Assembly (NCBI GenBank): GCA_947462335.1 | Contig: OX381704.1 | Span: 46,628,942-46,692,941, forward strand | Source: Harmothoe impar | Lineage: Eukaryota; Annelida; Polychaeta; Phyllodocida; Polynoidae | DNA length: 64,000 bases | Direction of reading: 5' to 3' | Part shown: piece after piece, positions 51,701 through 63,700 of the stretch | Numbering within the stretch: the first letter of the stretch is position 1 | How the letters are laid out: every line of letters starts with the position of its first letter | Made by a program: the position numbers and the translations under genes | The notes under the pieces: generated by a model | Databases searched by the model: none | Told to the model about the DNA's origin: nothing | The model's input: the letters and a program-made list of their open reading frames with translations, nothing else

Positions 51701-54700
51701 AGATGAACTTTACTGAATTCACAGAATAGGATGACCCCCCCCCTCTCACTACCTATTATAGGCGTATCATATTTATAAAATCGTAAAGATATAGTGACCC
51801 CTCCCAGCTGCCTATTGCCACATCCTATATTGCCATCTCCTAGAAATAAAATAGTCATTACCTATAGCTGGTCTATACATAGGTGTCCACCCACTCAGTA
51901 GGCCTATGGTATATGGATATAACAAGATGACACCCCCGCACTCTGCCACTGTTCGTGTCTCCTATATCTACAATACAGTGATGACCGATGGTGTACCTGA
52001 TCTAAACATAGGTGTTCCACCACCCACACCTTTCTGGGCATGGTGCTAATACATACCACCCACACTACTCACTAGTCACTATTCTCTGTGTCTCTATGCT
52101 ACTACTACAGTGGAGGTCTGCATCGGGGTACCCATTTCCCCTGTCGATATTAAGGAATGCCCATGTCACAATGTCAATTTTAAGAAATACGCATATCACC
52201 ATCTCCATTATTCCTCATGTAGCATGTCATTAAGTCTTAAATGTCGCCGTGTTGAATGGTCCAGTGTACACAAACTGGGCCGGTGCAGGTGTGTGCATGT
52301 AGAGCTGCATTGGGTGCGGCACTCGCAGCTGAGGCCGGCAGAACGGTCAGTTATTACAGTGCTATTGGGGCGGGGCAGCTTCCGTTGATGACATTATGAC
52401 GCAATGTCACAATAGGAGGTTGGGCTGCAAAGTGGTGATTGACCAACACACATTTTTTTTATCGTTTCCTAATTCGGTGCGACGCTTTTCCGTACTCTGA
52501 TATATTTGGTGTGGACCCCCCTCCCCTTTTTTTTCAAATTCCTGGGTCTGCCCCTGCAGACAAAACGGGTAATAGACACCATCGACCGCCCCATTGTCAG
52601 TACATAAGTGTATGTGTGGTTGGGGGGGGGGGGGTATGTAGGTAGCCTTATTACAGGACACAACTCCGCAGATTGATAACACAAGTTTGGCCTTTATGAC
52701 ACAGTTGCATAATAAACCAATACCAACCCTACACACGCTTCGTTTATGGCTTAATTGCACCAGAGACCAATATACCTCAATGCTTTATGTTAATTTGTCA
52801 CCATGCTGCACTAATGCAGTGTCGGTGAGCAGCTCATCTGGAGCAGCTCACCTGGGCTACAATCATGATGGCTGCATCATGATGAGCCTATCATAGTGGG
52901 AGACAGAGTGTCTCAGGCACGTAGGGTTGGCATGAATGCAACCAAAGATCATAGTGCATTGATGCATTAAAGTGATATGGTCCGATGATAAGGGCTTAAA
53001 AATCAACTTGGTTATAAATGAAGCAGAATGTTCAATATGGCCATACTTTATGTCCCACCTGCTTTATTAAACATGACTCAGAATTCAGCGGACCATGTCA
53101 CTTTATTGGGTAAAAGTTTGATGTATCATGTATGAGTCTGAATTATAATTCCATCTTTTTATTTACAGAAATCGGCACATAAGACAATCATCCCACAGCA
53201 GCACTGAGTGACCAACTCCACGATGCTCTGGCCATCACTGCGTGCCTGTCCTCTGTACCACATGACCCGCACGCAGCGCTCTGATTGGATGATCGATGAA
53301 CGCCACCCCCAAAGGCTGCAGGTTAATTGACCTATTATGGGATGGCAGCTGTTAACTCACCCTGGCAACCACCCTGCGGTCATCTCTCCGCTCCCTGGCA
53401 ACCAGACAGTGGTCATTGCTCAGGGTCAATAATCGCTTCTACCTGTATTGTTAATGCTAAGTCTACAACTGGACAACAGAGAGTGGAAGCCGCTATCAAA
53501 TCTCCGGCTTGGGTTCATTCTGGGAACGGAGCGGCGTGTGAAACGGGCACGTGGGGGACTCATTAACGCGCGATAATAAAGTGAATGGGGCCGACTGGTG
53601 CTTGATGAGAGTGGTGTTTACACAGCTGTAAAGCACAACAGGCACTGCATGAACGCTCCCACTAATTGAGGATTTATCACACGGGGATTTTTTTCAGACC
53701 CTGATAAAATGAATATCAAAGTCAATATCAATACTTTGATGGCTAGCTAAAAGTCAATCGGATGGCCGAGATGAAAGCTCTGACATGACATACATTGACT
53801 TTTGTATCACATGCAATATTTCAGTAGGATATTAAGATGAAATACTACTTGAAATTTAACTGTATTTACCTGTAGACCTTGCCAAGCAGAGCCATGCCTG
53901 ATACACGCATTCCATCCACTGAGGTGGACAGAGGTACCATAGGTTCTAATGTAGACCATGGAGGGGCCATGTTACCAGAAGATACCACCGCCTCAATGCT
54001 ACAAACTAACACTAATGACCCCCCGTCTATACTTAGCGACTCTCTCAGTGACAACACCTTGAATATGTCCGAGGTGTGGCTCCCAGAGGTGCAGAACAAC
54101 ACGCCCCCGGGGGACCTGAGCAGCCTGCTGGCCATGGTGCCATTCAGCACTGTCACCGGTGTGCAGGTGGGGGATGTGCCATCGGTGAGTGTCACCCCGA
54201 CCAGCGTGGGTGTTGTGGCCGTCCCGCTGGCCTCCACGACAGTCACCAACAGCCTTGTCATCATCTTCGGCTGCATCAGCATCTGCATCACCATCATCAA
54301 TGTCCTGTTGCTCGTATCGTCCAAGTTCACGAGCGGCGGGAGGACCCCGGTGCTCATCTTTGTGCGGAGTCTGTGCGTGGCCGATGCGCTGACGGGGATA
54401 TTTGGCATGTTGAAGATGTCCCAGGTGGTGACCACGTGGGGGTGGATTAACTGCTTCCTCCCAGAGAGCATCCTGTTCAGCGCCACCATTGCCTTCAACC
54501 TGACGCACGTCATGCTGGCCACAATGTGCTACTCCATGTTGAAGGACCTGCTGCGGTTTGACCGCCGACAGGACAAGCACCGCTCCATCTTCTCCATGAC
54601 CTTCCTGTGGAACGGCTCCTTCGTCATCGGCTTCTCGCCCCACATGGGCTGGAACGTCGATTCACGCATGGGCTGGAACTCTGAGAGCCACATCTGTTTG

Positions 54701-57700
54701 TTCCTCAAGTACTTCAGCCATGTGTATGTCACCTTTGTGACGGTGATTATTGGAGTGTGTCTGGTATGGCTGGTAGTGGTGAACATTGCACTGCAGGTGT
54801 TGATAAGTTACCGCAGGGTACGCGACCCGGCCCAGCTCACCCTAACCTGGCCGGTGATCCGGGCCACACGGGTGGACATCATCCTACAATTGGTGTGCTA
54901 CATCCCTGGTGCACTGTACATCTACATGAGCTGTGACTCCTGTGCCTACAACACAGAGCCGCTGGTGGCCAATGCCAACCTCTGGTTATTCATGCCGCTC
55001 ATGATACTCCGGTCTATGTGCAGCACTGCCCTGCACGCCACCAGAACGCCGCAGATACGCGACGTCATCTCCCACTCCATCAAACTCTCCCAGTACCAGA
55101 TGATGCTCACTTTGGGGCTCAGCGCAAAAGCTGAGAGACCCATCCGTTCAGGCGCAAGTGTATTTGTGATAGAAACAGATCATAAAAACAACCTCCCTGA
55201 GCCTTCTAGGGACCTGTATAAGTATAGTTGGCGGCAGGTTATCAATGGGAAGCTATTACATAACAAGCAGCGTCTGACTAGACCGCATGGGGCCAACTCT
55301 CCCGCGGCTCACCCTGTGATACCAGAGGAGCCGTCCACTAGCACCATGGACCATGGGAGTGTAGCTCCTCCTCACACAGACTTGTCCATTGGTACCCCGT
55401 CCACCCCGTCCCAGAGCAACTCCAACATGACCCTCGTCTCCTCTCTGGGCAGTAGTATGCAGTCCAACACCAATGGCACTGTCAGTCCCAAATCCTCCAC
55501 GTCCTCGGGTAAGCTGAGTAGAAGTGTTAACCTGCGCACCTTACAGACGTCCCACAGTGTGCCGCAGCTGCAGCACCTCCAGGACCCCGCCCCCCCGGAG
55601 GGGTCTCCGGGGGGAGCCGCCCCTGGGGCTTCAGCCGCAAGCTTAGGGCGGCCCTATTGGATTGGCTCCATGCCACGCCGGACTTCCCAACCTCTCTTGT
55701 TACCCATTGAACATGCGGAGGAGTCATCATTTGTGGCATCCCCGACCAATATCCGGTCGCCTCTCGCCCATCATCGACATTTACTCTGGGCGCGTTCCCC
55801 TACAACCTCACGGATTACGTCGTCATCCATGCAGGCACTGAGTTCGGCTGCACGGCGACCAGCGGGCAAGAAGGAGGCACTTAACAATGGATCGTCGCAA
55901 AGAGCCAGTGATGGGTCAGCACACAGAACCAGTGATGGGTCGCTGCACAGAACCAGTGGTGGGTCGGCACACAAAGCGAGCGATGGCTCAGCACACACAG
56001 TGAGCGATGGGTCGGCTCACATAGCGAGTGACACGGCATTAAGAACTAACACGGTGCATACAGAAGTGGTGGTACACGTACCCGCAAACATATAAACTCA
56101 TTCCAAACAGGCCTGGAAGTAATCTTCTGTTCCATGCTTCGATACTAACTTTAGTAAACTGTGGTGCCACAGCATGTGCCGAGGATTATCAGATGATCTA
56201 TTTTTGTAAAATGTATTTATAATCCACATATTACCAATACATGTCAATAACCCTTTAAGAGATGCATAATGCTTCAATGCATGATAATGCCCCAGTCAAT
56301 TTGATCAATGCAAGTCTACTCGTCAAGGCTTCATTCATGCATTATGCCGACCCTTCAGGAGTGCATCAACCGAGTAGGGCCTGCATGATGCTTGAATGTG
56401 GCACTATGCCGTCCTTAAAGGGTAATATGAGAGTAATAAAGTACCGGTAGTAGTGTAATTACTGCACTAGGGATCAAATGGTCCTATAGGCTGTGATTGT
56501 GATTCGCTAAACATTATTTTCGAAAGCCTGTATAAAATAACTCAAGAACTCCTATGGGTGACTAAAGTCTTGAAATTCCAGTCTGATTTGTCTTGTAAGG
56601 AATACATGTCCAACGCTTTTTTATTTGGGGTGACCAGTTATAGTCTTATTACTCGAGGATTATCATAGTGCCCATTTTTGTAAACTGTAACTGTGCGTTA
56701 CAGAGTCTGGATGATATCAATAATCATATGAGAGTACCGTAAAGTCTCACGTACAAGCCGCGGCTAGTACACAAGTCAGATCGGCAATGCGTCTTATATG
56801 ATCGGCCCTAAGCCTAGGTGCGACTTCCACGCGAGTTTCTATATACGTATACTGCAGTACAAAAGTTGCCATGATCAGATCCTCTGTGGGGCTTATAGGA
56901 AATCCCCTAAGTCTAGGTGCGGCTAATACGCGAGTTAGGCTTTATACACGAGGCTTTACGATAGCCGTGACATTCCTACAGAACTATTAATCCTTTAAGG
57001 ATGGTCCACAGTAGTGTGTACCAACAAGCTATTCCCGTCCCCTACCTATAGAATAAGGGTATGTCCCTCTTGGTTCTACACTGGCAGCCTGTGCCTGCAT
57101 GGTCTTTGTGCTATGATCAGCCCCGCAAAATCTGGATAACAGGAATATTCTTGATTATGAAATATGTGACCTTTCAATAAATCGAAATACATGTCTTATC
57201 GCCAGAATACGATGCTCAAAGGACTTGTGGTAACGAGCCCTTATTCTAATACCCATCCAACAACCAGGACTGTACTTTGGAGATGTAGGTTTACGCCCTT
57301 GGCCCTGGGCCACCTTCGACAACATCAGTATGATGAGAAATGCATGCAAAAGGCCGCAAGTCGTGTTTTAAACCCCTAACTTTGACATCAACCACAAATT
57401 AACTATACAGAGGTTATTGACACTAAAAAAAAGTTCTGATAAAGGTTATAATATATAAATGCTACAAATACATCTTTTCTCAGAACTTTGCCGGCGGCGA
57501 CAAGGTCTTCATGCAGAGTGTTTGTAAGCTGTTCGTGATAAAGATAGTCTACATACAGTTATTTATATACATATATAGACTGACTAATGAAATAAAACCG
57601 GTACTTCTGACAACCACTGCACATAAGTCAATGCTGTTTATTTCTGTCTTCCCTGCCCTCTTTTTGTCTCCTATTTCATGCCAGGATAATAAAAGACACA

Positions 57701-60700
57701 TTTTGTTTCAGGGAATCCCAGATATTTCTGTTTTGTGTTTTCCTGTTTTCTTTAATAGAGCAACTGGACCTTCTGAGCCATTCTGCCAAGTGGGATACAT
57801 GTATCATGAAGAGAGTTTGCCATGAGCTTAAAAAGGGAAGAAACCATTACGGTACGGTCTCGTAGCTGTACATAAATAGTAATTCTACGCGAACTGTAAC
57901 CCTGTACAACTATGTTATATGCAGTATGGTACTAAACTGTAACTTCCCAGAACTTCAAAGTATTTTGTACTAGTGATAGCTAGCTTTGAAACGAAATACG
58001 TGACATTTGTGTACAATGTACTAGGCCTATTATAGAGTGTATGACAATATAAAAGTGTCTCAAATTATATTATAACGTTTTCGAAATTCATTTACTCTAC
58101 ATTTGTATTCAGAGGAACATTAGGGGCAGACTTCTAGTGAATACTAAATATCTCCAAAGGAAATTAAACGTTTTAGTTTATAACCCGCTGATAAAACAGT
58201 CCTCGCTATGTAGTCCATGGCCTATGGTGCGTTCCAAATCGTGAAGAACAATACAAGTTTATAAATCACATTATCATGGGAAGTTGTCCATTTATTGCAG
58301 AGAAAATGTTTAGCTACCTAGGACCATCTAATAATATTAGGGAAAGTGGTAACGCTGTGACAGTTTAGTGAAACATATTTGCTTTATGGGGTATTTTCCA
58401 CAGTCAGGTGGCAGTGGGGAGCCATGCGGAGGGAGGAGGGCGTGGCTTCAACCCGCGTGCACCTGCTCATTGTTAATGGGTATATTTTTAGCCCACCCTC
58501 TTGTACAAAGTCAGTGAAGGATACAAAGAGACTACACTTAATAAACAGTCAGAAGGTCGTCAGGCAGTTCTTATAATACAATTATACTCTACATTTAAGC
58601 CATGACTTTCTTGACATACCGATGGCATACACATTTACCCTCTAAGAAGGCACGATTACTCAAGCAAAGGAGCTTATTTGTCATTATGATGATCAGATGC
58701 CTCATGCAGATCTTTCGGGAGTGTAATATAATATCAACCCTGTAGAGTCGGTATGATACAAGTGTCCAGCAACTGCAGGTTACTCACTGGTGCTGCATCT
58801 GTGCATCATGACGACAAATGCATTTATGCACTACGCTGCCCTCAAAGTCTAAGTCTTAAAGTTTAAGCGTTTCTTTTGCCATCCGAGTCTAACGCTACGT
58901 TCTCCTGTGACCTGTACGGTATATCTCCCTGCTTTATATCCGCCAGGCGCGACTAGTGATTCCTGGAATAGACACGTGGCAGCCAACAGCACAACAGGTA
59001 TCTAAAGGAGGGTCTTGGTTTAATGACAGGCTGTGAAAAACGTTCAGCCCTTACGGAAAACATAGTGCACTATAATGCACTATGTCCTTTGTCGTCATGA
59101 TGGAGGAAATGCTCCATTTGTGCATCATGCGGAACCTGCAAGGTTGATACACTCTCGAAGGGTCGGTATGATACACCATTGCAGTGCCCCCCCCCCCCCC
59201 ATTACTCTTAATGTCCAACCTCATCCCACCCCTCTGATACTGAATGCGACAATGAACGACTTTTCGTTAATACCGGGAAAGGACGCCACATGTTAACGCT
59301 GTCCAGGACATCGTTGGTGCTAGTGGTGGAGTCCTTTTATCATCACTCACCAGGGGGAGCATAACTACGTAACCCTTTAAGGGTAGCATTGTGCTCGTGA
59401 AGCACTAAGCCCACTGTCGACATGATGCATGAATGCAGCCCTGGCAAAAGTAAACTAACTACATTTGTAGTAGCCAGTGCTGCATTTATACAGCAATGTA
59501 ATGATGGAGAGTTACTAAGCAGCAGCGTGTTGGTGCATCATGACAACAAATGAAGATACATACATGTGTATTGAAGCATCATCTGGTTCTTAAAGGGTTA
59601 GATGGGGACTGTGACAGACTGCTGCTGCTATTGTCAGCCTCCGTCCAGGGCCCTTCCACCGGCCGTACAGAGATCGGTGTATCCGCTCTGCTGAACACTA
59701 ATTAAATGTCACCCACAAAACACTCCCACATTGGTAGGCAATCAGGGCGGCAGAGACACATAACATGCCTCCCAGGTACCTCCTGATTGAAAAGCTGGCA
59801 TGATGCACCAATGTAGTGCTGGTGAGGTACCATGGCAGTCCTGGTGAATTTTTGTTAAATTCCTCGGGCTCAGACAGCATTTCCCACCAACTTGAGCAAG
59901 CCAATAACATAATTGCTGGTTGATCTATGTACATCTATGGGGGGATCACATGGACTAAGGAGATAAAAAAAAAAAGTTTTCATTAATAATTGTAATATTG
60001 TGTTGTATCTGTTAGATACTAAGAGCTGCTATGAGAGTGTTTGGGGGGTGGGACACGGGGTGGATTTTGCTCCCGGATTTTGCTAGGTCATATGTTACCA
60101 TAAAACAGACTGGCCTGCCCGTGTCTAGCAACAGGCATTGGTACGGTCAGAACTCACCAGGTGTCAGCAGTGCTTACATTTCGGTATGTCCTGCTCTCAG
60201 CGCCTCTACACTGGTTGTATGCGCCATGGGAATGAAAGAGCCAGTGTCTAGGGCTGTATGTGCCTCTACATGGGTCCCCAGAATTTTGACCGTGTCGCCG
60301 TGTCGATTTTTAGCTACAGGGCCATCTCATCGTGTCGATTTTTAGGTATATAAGGACTTAGAGAAAAATCGCTGTGGGTCGATTTTTATCCTAATTTTCC
60401 TGTGTCCGTCGATTTTTAAAATGGCCTAAAAGGGCCGTGTCGCCGTGTCGGCCGTGTCGATTTTTACCCATGGAGAGGCACCTGTATGATTAACACTGGG
60501 TTTTAATTTATGTTAACATTCACAGCCGTGCATGGTCCTTAGTCGCAGTCAACTGAGTGGCATGGTTTGGTCAAGGGACCAAGTCACTGCCGTACATTTC
60601 GTGACGCATCTCCAGCAGTTAATGAGCATATATGATCCAAACTGAAACAAGTTTACCACTTTCAAAATAATAAAGGGTTTACCACTGACCAGTCTTATAG

Positions 60701-63700
60701 ACCTGATATTTTGTTAAAATAACCTAACTTACTGTGTCCGTCGAGTGCGACGCCTGCGTCCTCAGTGTCTACCAGGTAGGAGTTCCTTATGCTTAGGAAG
60801 TCCTCCTCCATGGGGCGCCACTCGTCCAGCACCGAGTTCTCGGTACCCACCGGGGAGCGCGGTCGGGCGGTGGGCACCTTCTGAGAGGAACCTGGGGGCA
60901 AAGGGGGAACACATGCTGGTACAGGAAACATAGCAAAGGATCAGTTCCTGGATGGAACATAGAATTAACTTTTACATTTGTGTGTACCTTTAAATATAGG
61001 ATACTCACCACCTGAAAAGATATTGTGAGGCCTTTAACTTTAGTTTAAGGGTCTGCATAGTGCTTTTTACTTTGTATCATCATGATGCATACATGTACTC
61101 CTAGCGAGCTACTCATGATGGCTGCATTCTGCCGACTCTTCACTGCTGTATCATATCAAATCATGATGTGGCGTTGACTGATCAAAAAGAGATGAAATCT
61201 GATATAGTTACCGAGTGAGAGCGTTGACATCTGGGGTAGCTCCGTGATCTGCGCCATGCCGAGACGTGCGAGCTCCAGGTTGAGGCAGCGCGCTCCCTGA
61301 TCTTCTGACTCATCCACTAGCAGCATCGGCAAAGGCGCTGTTATGCTGTAAAACAATTATCAAACTCTATGGATCGAGTGCCTAATTTTTGCTTGATTTA
61401 TTCTCTTTATATTTTCATCCAACAAGGTGGGGGGGGGGGGGGAGAGTGAGAGGGCTCTCCCAGCTGTATGAGGTGTATACGACCTTCAAGATTCGCAGTT
61501 GTGAGTAGAGCAGGTAAATGCCACGTCATATCTATGAATTTTTATCTCTTTTCATTTTCTTTTAATACCCTCGATAAATTATTGCCAATAATTACAGAGA
61601 AGTTGTTTATTTGTTGCAACACATTTTCATTCATTTTTCTACGGACCAAAAGATTCTTTGGATTAGTGATATGGATAGATATTGAATTCATATTTCCAGT
61701 GGTTCCAGTGCACTATGCATACTCCAAGAGTTACACAGTGCACTCTAAGTTGCAGTACAAATCTGTCTAAACCGTCAGGCTAGCTCCTATACCATAAGCC
61801 GACACTGCTTTTGAGAACAAACTGGGGTTATGTATAGAAAAAATCTCTTGTAATATACTGTTAAAACCCTTTAAAAACAGGAGTACCTGCAGTGCTTGAT
61901 GTTTCCCGGTTCGTCCACGGTGCCCACAAAATGTTTGTTGTAGCCTGTGTTAGACGTGAACCATTGTACGGCCGCCATCAGCCACCCACCATGGTCATAC
62001 GACAACGTCACCTGAATAAGACAGCCACAGTGGTAAGAAAGGGTCATTGCTGCTATGGCCCATCCTGTTTAAACTTGTAGTCAAAGATCAATCTGATATA
62101 TTTAACCTACATTCAAATATTCCTGGTCAACAAAAAATTATTTTCTCTGAATATGATCACTTTGAAGATGACATATGTTACCTCTGGGTCTGGTTGGGCG
62201 GGTACCACGTGGCTGAGCCGGCAGCAGACGGCCTGGGCTGGGACGGAGGATAGCTTTGGCTGGATGGGGTACACCTTGTTAAGGCTCACCCACTCACGGT
62301 TACCATAGTCCACGTACAGAACTTCCACCTGATCAGGGTCCCCGGAGGACAAAGAGTCTCCTGAGACGCTGGAGGCGCGGGCGGTGCGGGAGGTGTTGAG
62401 GATCTCGGCGCGGTAATAGCTGTTGTCCTCCGAGTAGAAGGCAACACAGGCATCGTGCACCTGAAACAACAGGTCTGGTTAATCCTTGAGGACCATAGAG
62501 TGCTTTAGTAGGATATGCCATTGTCGCCATGATGCATGAATGCAGCCCTGGTAATTAGATTGCCAGGGCTGCATTCATGCCTTCTTGACACTGGGCACTA
62601 ATAGTAAGTGTGAATTAATTTTTGACCAGAAAAATGGTGGTGACTTCGTAATATAATAGGAAACAGGCGAGAACAGCTTATTTGGGTCTCCCTAAAATAT
62701 CAAAGGGTCTAGGTAAATCACATTGTTACTTAATAAGCGAAAATGATAAATCCGCTGACGAATGTTAGTTCCTGCCTTACCTCTAGGTTGGCGCTGTGGA
62801 AGTAGCGCTGCATGGTTTCTAGGTTGGCCTCCCTGTAATATTCATCGAGTTGCTCTGCGAGGCTGTCTATAAGCTGCTGTGTCTTTTCGGCCACCGGGTG
62901 AATGAAGAAGAGGCCCGGCGACTCAATGTGGGACATGAGGAAGACCACGCGCTGATCGGGCCCCACAGAGATCTCAGCTGACGGGATCCGCACATGTTGG
63001 TGATCGCTGGCTGGACGCTGACTGGATGCTTTAATCCTACTTGACTGATCACCCTTTGATGTTTGCTCACTGGTCTTGGGGTCAGTTAGGCCAAGATTCT
63101 GTGGGGACGTTTTGGTGTTGCCCTGATGGTGAGTGCTGTTGGATAGAGAGGTTGAACATTGGACGGCTGACAGCTTCTTTTCCTTCTCAGGATCACTGAC
63201 TTTCTTCCACGCATGGGCCCATTCCTGATACAAATTTGCTTGGCTCTCAGTTTGTTTGTTGTTAATTCTTTGTCCTTGTGTTTTTGATTGATTTGGTGGA
63301 TTCTCTGAGGCGGCAGGAGATTTGTGACTTTTAGCCTCAGCCTGTTTGCTATCACCCCTGTCACGGGGTGCTTGGTTTGTCTCACCAGGCACCGGGTTCG
63401 CTGTCCCCTCCTCCCACTCCGCAGTACAGCCATCACCTGCCCCCGGCTGAACAGGAGACAAGGTAGATATCAGACTCTTCGAGTCCATTCTACCTGTCGT
63501 GATGTACCTCTCATCGTGACTCACACTCTCTGTGAGCCTCATCCTTTTAATCTGTTTGACAGATTTAGCATTGGGCAGCCTCCTGGCAAGTTTAGTGTTC
63601 ACCAAGTGGTAGCTGACACAGATCATTTCCTGAGTGATGGGACCTGACCGGGCATGGGCAGGCACCTGCGGAACAGCCTGCGGGACGTAGATGTGCACGA

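Noticed and set aside
53866..54643. Antisense frames opposite the GPCR gene (up to 218 codons)
   Set aside because: Shadows of GC-rich coding sequence; the sense strand has clear membrane segments.
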